Origin: Bacillota bacterium
GTDB lineage: Bacteria; Bacillota; UBA5301; JASBVW01
Direction of reading: 5' to 3'
Assembly (NCBI GenBank): GCA_029961005.1
Contig: JASBVW010000046.1
Span: 1 to 8,618 of the forward strand
Length of the DNA stretch: 8,618 bases
Numbering within the stretch: position 1 is the stretch's first letter; each line of letters begins with the position of its first letter. A program made the position numbers and the translations under genes. Under the pieces are notes generated by a model. That model searched no databases. It saw only the letters and a list, made by a program, of their open reading frames with translations, and had not been told where the DNA came from. Of this stretch, positions 1 to 6,663 are shown one piece after another.

Positions 1-68
1 AGCTTCGATCTTTCTGGGTGGCCTGAGCGACCACCGTCTGCTTGACACTGACTGAAGCCCCGCTGAAG
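1..68. other. Upstream stretch without a recognisable gene
   Basis: No complete gene is visible before the secA promoter. One + frame is open from the left edge to a TGA at 53-55 and could be the last 17 codons of a gene outside the window, but the short sequence matches nothing I recognise. In particular it does not look like the end of hpf (ribosome hibernation factor), which often precedes secA in Firmicutes. A short GGTGG/CCACC inverted repeat (17-21 and 31-35) has no T-run and is not a convincing terminator. Confidence 0.3.
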
Positions 69-97
69 TTGTACCGCCTTTCCCGGAGTGCTATAAT
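69..97 (+). promoter_or_regulatory. SigA-type promoter of the secA operon
   Basis: A -35 element TTGTAC (69-74; consensus TTGACA, one mismatch) is separated by exactly 17 bp from a perfect -10 element TATAAT (92-97). The -10 is also preceded by TGC (89-91), which makes it an extended -10. Transcription would start near position 104, about 43 nt before the secA start codon. No other comparably good promoter is visible in the window, so it probably drives secA and the closely packed genes after it. This is read directly from the sequence; promoter activity itself is inferred. Confidence 0.8.
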
Positions 98-103
98 ATA
101 AAA

Positions 104-146
104 GTGCGCCCGGCCGGCAAAAGGAGGGCGCGAGGGGTGTATTTTA
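104..146 (+). promoter_or_regulatory. secA 5' leader with GC hairpin and two Shine-Dalgarno sites
   Basis: The predicted 5' untranslated leader contains an inverted repeat, GCGCCC (106-111) and GGGCGC (126-131), that can form a 6-bp all-GC stem right at the mRNA 5' end. Its right arm and loop cover a strong Shine-Dalgarno sequence, AAGGAGG (121-127). That site is 19 nt from the secA GTG, which is too far, but 9 nt from another GTG (137-139). The site suited to secA is GAGGGG (132-137), 9 nt before GTG 147 and just outside the hairpin. The hairpin may protect the 5' end of the transcript or tune ribosome entry; neither role can be shown from sequence alone. Confidence 0.45.
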
Positions 147-2663
147 GTGCTGGGTCTGTTGCGCCAGATCTTTGACGTCAATGAGAAAGAGCTGCGCCAG
201 TTGCGAGAGCTGGTGGATGTCATCAACGGCCTGGAGCCCGAGATGCAGAAGCTGAGCGATGAGGAGCTGCAGGCCAAGACTCCGGCCTTCCGCCAGCGCC
301 TGGAAAACGGGGAGTCCCTGGATGAGCTCCTGCCGGAGGCCTTTGCCGCGGTGCGGGAGGCAGCCCGGCGGACGCTGGGGCAGCGCCATTTTGACGTGCA
401 GCTCATGGGCGGCATCGTCCTGCACCAGGGCAAGATCGCCGAGATGAAGACCGGCGAAGGAAAGACCCTGGCCGCTACCGCTCCGGTCTACCTCAATGCC
501 CTGACCGGGCGCGGCGTCCACGTGGTGACGGTCAACGACTACCTGGCCCGCCGCGACGCGGAGTGGATGGGGGCGGTGTACCGCTTTTTGGGGCTTTCGG
601 TGGGCACCATCGTCCACGGGCTGAGCACCCAGGAGCGCAAGGCGGCCTACAACGCCGACGTGACGTACGGGACCAACAACGAGTTCGGCTTCGACTATCT
701 GCGGGACAACATGGTGCTCTCGGCCGAGGAAATGGTCCAACGGGAGCTGTATTACGCCATTGTCGACGAGGTGGACAGCATCCTCATCGACGAGGCCCGG
801 ACGCCGCTCATCATCTCCGGCCAGGCTGAGGAGTCCACGGACTTGTACTACCGCTTTGCCAAGCTTATCCCCCGGCTGCAGCGGGATGTGGATTACACCG
901 TGGACGAGAAGTTGCGCACGGTGGCCCCCACCGAGGAAGGCATCCGCAAGATGGAGCGGTGGCTGGGCGTGGAGAACCTTTACGACGAGTCCAATATAGA
1001 GCTGATGCACCATTTCAACCAGGCCCTGCGCGCCCATGCTTTGATGAAGCGCGACCGGGATTACGTGGTCAAAGACGGCCAGGTGATCATCGTGGACGAG
1101 TTCACCGGGCGTCTGATGTTCGGCCGCCGCTACAGCGACGGGCTGCACCAGGCCATCGAAGCCAAGGAAGGGGTGCGGATCGAGCGGGAGAGCCAGACCC
1201 TGGCCTCCATCACTTTTCAGAACTACTTCCGGATGTACAAGAAGCTGGCGGGGATGACGGGGACGGCGGCCACCGAAGCCAACGAGTTCCGCAAGATCTA
1301 CGGCCTGGACGTGGTGGTCATCCCCACGCACAAGCCCATGATCAGGATAGATTACCCGGACGTGGTCTACCGCACTGAGCGCGCGAAGTTTGCCGCGGTG
1401 GTGGAGGAGATCTGCCGGCTGCATGCCACCGGCCGGCCGGTGCTGGTAGGCACCATCTCCATCGAGAAGTCGGAGCGGCTCAGCGAGATGCTGAAGCAGC
1501 GGGGCATCCCCCACCAGGTGTTGAACGCCAAGTACCACGAGAAGGAGGCCGAGATCATCAAGCTGGCCGGGCAGCGGGGGGCGGTGACCATCGCCACCAA
1601 CATGGCCGGCCGCGGGACGGATATCGTCCTGGGCGAGGGAGTGGCCGAGCTGGGGGGCCTCCACATCATAGGGACGGAGCGCCACGAGAGCCGGCGCATC
1701 GACAACCAGTTGCGGGGGCGGGCCGGGCGTCAGGGAGACCCCGGTTCTTCGCGCTTTTACGTCTCGCTGGAAGACGATTTGATGCGGCTCTTCGGCTCAG
1801 ACCGCATTGCCGGCTTGATGGACCGGCTGGGCTGGGCGGAGGATCAGCCCATCGAGCATCCCCAGGTGAGCCGGGCCATCGAGAACGCCCAAAAGAAGGT
1901 GGAAGCCCACAACTTCGACCTGCGCAAGCAGGTGCTGGAGTACGACGACGTTCTGAACCAGCAGCGCGAAGTGATCTACCGGCAGCGCCGGCAGGTGCTG
2001 AAGGGGGAGGGCTTGCGCGACGTCATCCTGAACATGGTGGAGCGCGTGGTGCGGGGGGCGCTGGATCAGTACGCCGACGAGAAGCTCTATCCGGAGGATT
2101 GGGATCTGGAAGGGTTGGCCCGCTTTTTGAACCAAACCTTTGCCCTCGAGCCCCCTCTGAGCGCCGCCGACCTGGCCCTCGAGGAGCGGCCGGCTTTAGA
2201 GGAGAAGCTCCTTGCCCTGGCTCGCGAGGCTTACGAGCGGCGGGAGCGGGAGTTGGGCTCCGAACAGATGCGGCTTTTGGAGCGCTTCCTCCTCCTGCGC
2301 ACCATTGACATGAAGTGGATGGACCACCTGCGGGCCATGGACGATCTGAGGGAGGGCATCGGGCTGCGGGCTTACGGGCAGCGCGACCCCCTCCTGGAGT
2401 ACAAGTTTGAGGCCTATAACATGTTCCAGGCCATGACAGCCGCTATCCGGGAGGATGTGGTGCGCTACCTCTTCCACGTGCAGATCGGCCCGGCCGTGGA
2501 AGCCCTTGCCCCGCGGGTGCGTCACGTGACCACCAACCGCGACGAGACGGGGAGCGTCCAAGGGACCCGGGTCCCGCGCCGCGCGGCCAAGGTAGGGCGC
2601 AACGACCCCTGCCCCTGCGGCAGCGGGAAAAAGTACAAGAAGTGCTGCGGGCTTAACGCGTAG
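147..2663 (+). CDS. secA: Preprotein translocase ATPase SecA
   Basis: SecA is the motor ATPase that pushes unfolded secretory proteins through the SecYEG channel at the inner face of the membrane. The protein is 838 residues, typical for Firmicutes SecA. Visible motifs in order are Walker A MKTGEGKT (100-107), Walker B/DEAD-like VDEVDS (206-211) followed by IDEARTPLIISG (214-225), and the segment DEFTGR (317-322) leading on from the preprotein cross-linking region. Nucleotide-binding domain 2 shows NMAGRGTDI (485-493) and QLRGRAGRQGD (521-531). The helical scaffold/wing region follows, with a variable linker at about 790-815. The C-terminus has the zinc-binding, SecB/ribosome-contact motif CPCGSGKKYKKCC, with Cys822, 824, 833 and 834 intact. 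GTG 147 is chosen because the N-terminus MLGLLRQIFD matches the family start and GAGGGG lies 9 nt upstream. It is the first gene after the promoter, with prfB following after 16 nt, as in Bacillus subtilis. Confidence 0.98.
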   Translation: MLGLLRQIFDVNEKELRQLRELVDVINGLEPEMQKLSDEELQAKTPAFRQRLENGESLDELLPEAFAAVREAARRTLGQRHFDVQLMGGIVLHQGKIAEMKTGEGKTLAATAPVYLNALTGRGVHVVTVNDYLARRDAEWMGAVYRFLGLSVGTIVHGLSTQERKAAYNADVTYGTNNEFGFDYLRDNMVLSAEEMVQRELYYAIVDEVDSILIDEARTPLIISGQAEESTDLYYRFAKLIPRLQRDVDYTVDEKLRTVAPTEEGIRKMERWLGVENLYDESNIELMHHFNQALRAHALMKRDRDYVVKDGQVIIVDEFTGRLMFGRRYSDGLHQAIEAKEGVRIERESQTLASITFQNYFRMYKKLAGMTGTAATEANEFRKIYGLDVVVIPTHKPMIRIDYPDVVYRTERAKFAAVVEEICRLHATGRPVLVGTISIEKSERLSEMLKQRGIPHQVLNAKYHEKEAEIIKLAGQRGAVTIATNMAGRGTDIVLGEGVAELGGLHIIGTERHESRRIDNQLRGRAGRQGDPGSSRFYVSLEDDLMRLFGSDRIAGLMDRLGWAEDQPIEHPQVSRAIENAQKKVEAHNFDLRKQVLEYDDVLNQQREVIYRQRRQVLKGEGLRDVILNMVERVVRGALDQYADEKLYPEDWDLEGLARFLNQTFALEPPLSAADLALEERPALEEKLLALAREAYERRERELGSEQMRLLERFLLLRTIDMKWMDHLRAMDDLREGIGLRAYGQRDPLLEYKFEAYNMFQAMTAAIREDVVRYLFHVQIGPAVEALAPRVRHVTTNRDETGSVQGTRVPRRAAKVGRNDPCPCGSGKKYKKCCGLNA

Positions 2664-2679
2664 AGGGAGGAGAAGAGAG

Positions 2680-3799
2680 ATGTTGCTGAGTGACTTGAAG
2701 CCCCTGGCCGCCAAGATTCAGAGTGAGCTTGCGGAAATGGGGGCTTACCTTTGACCTGGAGAAGCGCCGGGCCGCCATTCAAGAGCTGGAAGGGCGAATG
2801 ACGGCCCCCGATTTTTGGGCGGACCGCGAGCAGGCGCAAGAAGTGATCCGCCAGCTCAACGACCAGAAAGAAAAGGTGGAGCGTTGGGAGGAGCTCTCCC
2901 GCAAAGCGGAGGACCTGTCTGCTCTCCTGGAGCTGGCCTTGGAAGAGGGAGAGGAGGACGAAGCGCTGGCCTCGGAGCTGGAGGCCGGCTTAAAAGAATT
3001 AGCCCGCGCCGTGGAGAAGTGGGAGTTGGAGCTCCTGCTGAATGAAGAGTACGACAGCAACAACGCCATCCTTTCCATCCACGCCGGCGCCGGCGGCACC
3101 GAGGCCCAGGACTGGGCCGAGATGCTGCTGCGGATGTACACCCGTTGGGCCGACCAGCGCGGGTTTAAGGTGGAGGTCCTGGACCTTTTGCCGGGCGAGG
3201 AGGCGGGGATTAAGAGCGCCACCATCCTGATCCAGGGGGAGAACGCCTTCGGCTATCTGCGGGCGGAGAAGGGGGTGCACCGACTGGTCCGCATCTCTCC
3301 CTTCGATGCCGCGGGGCGTCGCCACACCTCGTTCGCCTCGGTGGACGTTCTGCCGGAGGTGAAGAACGACGCGGAGATCCAGATCGATCCCTCGGAGCTG
3401 AAGATAGAGACCTTCCGCTCGGGCGGAGCGGGGGGCCAGTACGTCAACAAGACCGAGTCCGCGGTGCGCATTACTCACCTCCCCACCGGGATAGTGGTCC
3501 AGTGCCAGAACGAACGCTCCCAGCACAGCAACCGGGAGACGGCCCTGAAAATCCTGCGGGCCAAGCTCCTGGAGCGCAAGATGGCCGAAGAGGCCAAGAA
3601 GTTGGAGGCCCTGCGGGGAGAGCAGGGGGAGATCGCCTGGGGCAACCAGATCCGGTCCTACGTCTTCTGCCCCTACACTATGGTGAAGGATCACCGGACG
3701 GAGGTGGAGACCGGTAACGTCCAGGCGGTGATGGATGGAGCCATTGACCCCTTTATCGAGGCTTATCTCATCCAGCAGAGGAGGCGCAAGACCGGGTGA
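2680..3799 (+). CDS. prfB: Peptide chain release factor 2 (RF2), programmed +1 frameshift
   Basis: RF2 recognises UGA and UAA stop codons in the ribosomal A site and triggers release of the finished peptide. The gene is read in two frames. ATG 2680, with GGGAGGAG (2665-2672) 7 nt upstream, opens 24 codons that end at an in-frame UGA (2752-2754). Skipping one base continues at GAC 2753 to the TGA at 3797-3799, giving 372 residues, close to E. coli (365) and B. subtilis (366) RF2. In full-length numbering the UGA-reading tripeptide SPF is at 206-208 and the peptidyl-hydrolysis motif GGQ at 251-253, almost the same positions as in E. coli. The N-terminal half is the acidic, helical domain 1. A GTG at 2723 would open the second frame alone, but it has no Shine-Dalgarno and would cut off domain 1, so it is rejected as the start. 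The stop codon overlaps the start of the next gene. Confidence 0.96.
2739..2755 (+). promoter_or_regulatory. prfB programmed +1 ribosomal frameshift site
   Basis: The slippery sequence CTT TGA C (2749-2755) is the canonical RF2 autoregulation site. The P-site tRNA-Leu on CUU slips forward onto UUU when RF2 is scarce and the UGA is decoded slowly. A run GGGGG (2739-2743) lies upstream and can pair with the CCUCC of 16S rRNA, as the stimulatory internal Shine-Dalgarno does in E. coli. The spacer between the G run and CUU is 5 nt (CTTAC), against 3 nt (UAU) in E. coli, so the spacing is not the classical one. High RF2 would terminate at UGA and give a 24-residue peptide; low RF2 would give full-length protein. 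Confidence 0.93.
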
Positions 3800-4509
3800 G
3801 GCGCTGGGGATGGCCGGCCGCTTGGGCGGCCGTGGCGGTCCTGGCGGTTTTAGCGGGGAGCCAGTGGCTTCTCCCGCCCGCCTTCTCCAGCCGCGTCGCC
3901 CGGGTGATTGGTCGGGCGGTGGAGGCGCGGGCAGTGGAGGCAGTAGTGTACTCTTTTCCCGCCCTCAAATTGCTGGCGGGTGAAGTAGACCTCCTGCGCG
4001 TCGATGCCCGGGCGGCCCGGCTGGGAGAACTCAGGGTGAGCGGTCTTCTGCTCGACGCGGGAGGCGTCCGGATCGATGCGGGGCGCCTTTTGCGCCGGGG
4101 CGAACTGGCCTTTCAACGGGTGGAGCGGCTGCGCGCCACCCTTTATTTCTCGGAGGAGGACCTGAACGCCTATCTTTGGGCCACGGTAGACCCCCAGCGG
4201 CTCTTGAAGGTGAGGCTGGAGCGCGGACGGGTACACGTCTCCGGGCGGGTTCCCTTGCTGAGCCTGGCGCTAAAGCTGGATCTGGAGGGGCGCTTCGTCA
4301 TTGAAGGGCCTGACGCCATCCGTTTTGTCCCGGAGAGGGTGGCCGTGGAGGAGGCGGAAATCCCCCGTTTCTTGCTGGATGCCTTCCTGCGGGAAAAACT
4401 GACGGTGCCTCTGCAGTTGAAAGGTCTGCCGGTGCCGGTACACCTGACCGAGTTGCGCCTGGAGGAGGGGCACCTTTATCTTTTTGCGGCCCGGGATGGA
4501 CAGCTGTAA
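3796..4509 (+). CDS. DUF2993 (LmeA-like) membrane-anchored envelope protein
   Basis: This 237-residue protein has two Arg near the N-terminus and a hydrophobic segment at about 5-27, so it is either a signal peptide or a single membrane anchor with the rest outside the cytoplasm. The remainder is rich in alternating hydrophobic strands, for example the paired segments around 60-95, 135-175 and 205-235. A helix-like stretch around 112-128 contains SEEDLNAYLW. The pattern fits the DUF2993 family, which includes mycobacterial LmeA, a lipid-binding envelope protein needed for lipomannan elongation; the family is assigned by eye. GTG 3796 overlaps the prfB stop (GTGA), with AGAGGAGG (3777-3784) inside the end of prfB, so translation is probably coupled. 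Placed just before DUF5693 and csaB, it may help handle lipid-linked wall polymer, but its biochemical role here is unknown. Confidence 0.75.
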   Translation: MRRWGWPAAWAAVAVLAVLAGSQWLLPPAFSSRVARVIGRAVEARAVEAVVYSFPALKLLAGEVDLLRVDARAARLGELRVSGLLLDAGGVRIDAGRLLRRGELAFQRVERLRATLYFSEEDLNAYLWATVDPQRLLKVRLERGRVHVSGRVPLLSLALKLDLEGRFVIEGPDAIRFVPERVAVEEAEIPRFLLDAFLREKLTVPLQLKGLPVPVHLTELRLEEGHLYLFAARDGQL

Positions 4510-4521
4510 AGGAGGCCGGCG

Positions 4522-6663
4522 GTGGAACAAGGGAGATTTTGGCGTTTCTTTCGACTCTTGAGCTGGGCGGCGCTGGCCACAGGCGCGGCGCTCTCCCTGG
4601 CGGTGGCTCTGGAGCGCCACCGAGTGGAAGAGGGCTACCGCACGGTGGAGTTAGCCCTGGACTACAACGGGGCGGCGGCCCTGGCGGCGCAGGAAGGCCT
4701 GCCGGTGGAGGAGGTGCTGGCGCGCTTTCGCCGGGAAGGCGTGGCAGCCCTGGGCGTGGAGGAGTACACCCTGGAAGATGCGGTGCGGCTGGGGGCAGCC
4801 TCCGTGGCCCAGGGGACGGACCTTTTGGCGCCGGGAGGGGAGCCCTTCGTCCGCGGGCGCCGGCTTTACGTCGGCCCCGGCCCGCAGCCGGGGCCGCTCT
4901 GGGAGAGGTTGGAGCGGCGGCTCCCGGCCTTTGGCGTTCCTTACCACCTGCGGGGGGTGACGGTCTGGGAGGTGGGAGAGGAGCTCCTGGCCGGGGGGGA
5001 GGAAGAGGAGGATCTTCGCCCCCTGCTGACCCTGGGGCCCTCGGCGGAGGGCCTCCTGGCCGCCCGCCGAATGGGCTGGCCGGTGGTGCTGCGCCTGGTC
5101 AACCCGCCCCGGGCCGGGCAAGCGGCTGGGGCTGAAGATGAAGTCCAGGAACTGCTCTCCCTCTTGCCCCCCGCCCGGCCCGGGGCGGCGGTGGCCTTTG
5201 CCTCCGAGGAAGTGGTGGGCTTTCCCGGCCGAGAGGAGGAGGTGGGGCGCGCCGTCACCCGCCTGGGGTACCTGGTGGCGGTGACGGAGTTCTCCGCCCA
5301 GCGCGGCCTGGCTGCCCTGGCGCGGGGAGCGGGTTCCCGCCTGGTGCGGCTGCACCAGATCGCGCCCCGGGAGATGCCTGCCTTGGAGCGGGAAGAAGCC
5401 GCCCGGAGGCTGGTGCGGGCGGTGCGGGAGCGCGAAGTGCGCCTCTTGTACCTGCGCCCTTTCCTGGGCGGCCCGGCCTTGCAGGCCCCCCTCTCCTATA
5501 ACCTGGGCTACGTGCGCCTGGTCAGGGAAGGGTTGGCCCGGGCGGGCTACCGGCTAGGGCCGGTGCAGCCCTTCCCTGCTCTGAGGTTAGGGGGCCGGCC
5601 GTGGGTCCTTCTCCTTTTAGTGCTGGGGGCCGGGTCGGCCTGGCTTTTGGCCCTGCGCGCAGCCCTGCTCTGGCCGCCACAGCTGGAAGCGACCTTTTGG
5701 GCAGTGGCGGCCCTCGCGGGGGCGGGAATGGCCGCGGCGGGGAGGCTCACGCTGTACTGGCAGCTCTGGGCTTTGGGGGTGGCCGTCCTGGTGCCGGCGG
5801 CGGCCGTGGGGGTGGCCGTGCGGCTCGGGGGGGCCCGGGAGGCCGCCGGTTCAGGAGCCCTGAGTGGCTTCGAACGCTGGTGGCGGGCGCTCCAGGGCCT
5901 TTGGTGCGCGGGGGCGGTCTCCCTTCTGGGGGGGCTTTACCTGGCCGCCCTCCTCTCCGATTTCCGCTTCTTGCTGCGCGTGGAGCAGTTTCGGGGGGTG
6001 AAGGCGGCGCTCACCGCTCCCTTCCTCCTTCTGGCGGCGTGGCTGGCCTTAAGAGCTGCAGCTGCAGGCGGTCCGGGCGGCCGGAAGGCGCCCACTCCTG
6101 CCCAGGCCTGGCAGGGGCTGTGGGCGCTGCTCCGCACCCCCGTCTACTGGTGGCAGGTGGGGGCCCTGGCCCTCCTCGGGGCGGTGGGGTTGATCTACCT
6201 CTTGCGCTCGGGCAACTACCGCTGGCTGCCCATCCCTCCCTGGGAGCAAGAGCTGCGCCGGGTGCTGGAAGAGGTGCTCTGGGCGCGGCCGCGGACCAAG
6301 GAGTTTCTCCTGGGCCACCCCGCCCTCCTGGTGGGGCTCTACTTCTGGCGCCGGCAGGCTAATGGGTCCGGCGCGGGCGGAGGAGAGCCGCTGCGGGCGT
6401 GGCTGCCGCGCCTGTTGGTACTGATGGGCCTTCTGGGGCAGATCTCCCTCCTCAACTCCTTCGCGCACCTCCACACCCCTCTGGCGGTGACGCTGGTCCG
6501 GACGGTGCACGGCCTCTGGCTCGGCTCCCTGGTGGGAAGTGCGGTGGTGGCCCTTCTGGCGCTGGCGGAGGGGGTCAAAAGGGAAAAGAGGAGTGGAGCG
6601 GGGGAGGCGGAGAAGGTCGGGGAGAGGAAAGGCCCCGAAAAGGCGGGGGGCGAGGGGCAGTGA
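4522..6663 (+). CDS. DUF5693 family multi-pass membrane protein
   Basis: The 713-residue protein has one N-terminal membrane segment (about 10-30), a soluble, probably extracytoplasmic region (about 31-355), and then a long hydrophobic half. In that half I count roughly nine further membrane segments (about 358-384, 390-409, 411-434, 457-478, 492-513, 541-561, 597-609, 628-648, 662-683). It ends in a charged Lys/Glu/Gly tail. The soluble region repeats strand-helix units and contains RLVNPP (191-196), TEF (255-257), H278 and YLRPF (310-314). Another conserved-looking block is RPRTKEFLLGHP (589-600). These features match my memory of DUF5693, a family commonly seen beside csaB in clostridia. 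No enzymatic or transport activity is known to me. GTG 4522 has AAAGGAGG (4508-4515) 6 nt upstream, overlapping the previous stop codon. Its place suggests a job in wall-polymer processing or export, possibly analogous to the transporter CsaA that accompanies csaB elsewhere; this is inference. Confidence 0.75.
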   Translation: MEQGRFWRFFRLLSWAALATGAALSLAVALERHRVEEGYRTVELALDYNGAAALAAQEGLPVEEVLARFRREGVAALGVEEYTLEDAVRLGAASVAQGTDLLAPGGEPFVRGRRLYVGPGPQPGPLWERLERRLPAFGVPYHLRGVTVWEVGEELLAGGEEEEDLRPLLTLGPSAEGLLAARRMGWPVVLRLVNPPRAGQAAGAEDEVQELLSLLPPARPGAAVAFASEEVVGFPGREEEVGRAVTRLGYLVAVTEFSAQRGLAALARGAGSRLVRLHQIAPREMPALEREEAARRLVRAVREREVRLLYLRPFLGGPALQAPLSYNLGYVRLVREGLARAGYRLGPVQPFPALRLGGRPWVLLLLVLGAGSAWLLALRAALLWPPQLEATFWAVAALAGAGMAAAGRLTLYWQLWALGVAVLVPAAAVGVAVRLGGAREAAGSGALSGFERWWRALQGLWCAGAVSLLGGLYLAALLSDFRFLLRVEQFRGVKAALTAPFLLLAAWLALRAAAAGGPGGRKAPTPAQAWQGLWALLRTPVYWWQVGALALLGAVGLIYLLRSGNYRWLPIPPWEQELRRVLEEVLWARPRTKEFLLGHPALLVGLYFWRRQANGSGAGGGEPLRAWLPRLLVLMGLLGQISLLNSFAHLHTPLAVTLVRTVHGLWLGSLVGSAVVALLALAEGVKREKRSGAGEAEKVGERKGPEKAGGEGQ

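Noticed and set aside
17..35. A GGTGG/CCACC inverted repeat as a terminator of an upstream gene
   Set aside because: The stem is only 5 bp with a 9-nt loop and no following T-run.
42..47. A perfect TTGACA that could be a -35 element
   Set aside because: No -10-like sequence lies 16-18 bp downstream (about 64-71 reads TGAAGTTG); the TATAAT at 92-97 is much too far and pairs properly with TTGTAC at 69-74.
1..146. An open minus-strand frame across the secA upstream region
   Set aside because: It has no evident start codon with a Shine-Dalgarno within the region, its translation matches no family I recognise, and it runs through the promoter; chance openness is the simplest reading.
144..1685. 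A 513-codon open frame on the minus strand opposite secA
   Set aside because: It is a shadow of secA: the + strand frame has every SecA motif, while the minus translation is a low-complexity His/Leu/Gly-rich product with no family resemblance. Such antisense frames are expected in GC-rich coding DNA.
5601..6362. A 253-codon + strand frame inside the DUF5693 gene
   Set aside because: Gly/Pro/Arg-rich low-complexity translation typical of a wrong frame in GC-rich DNA, and the overlapping frame encodes coherent membrane helices.
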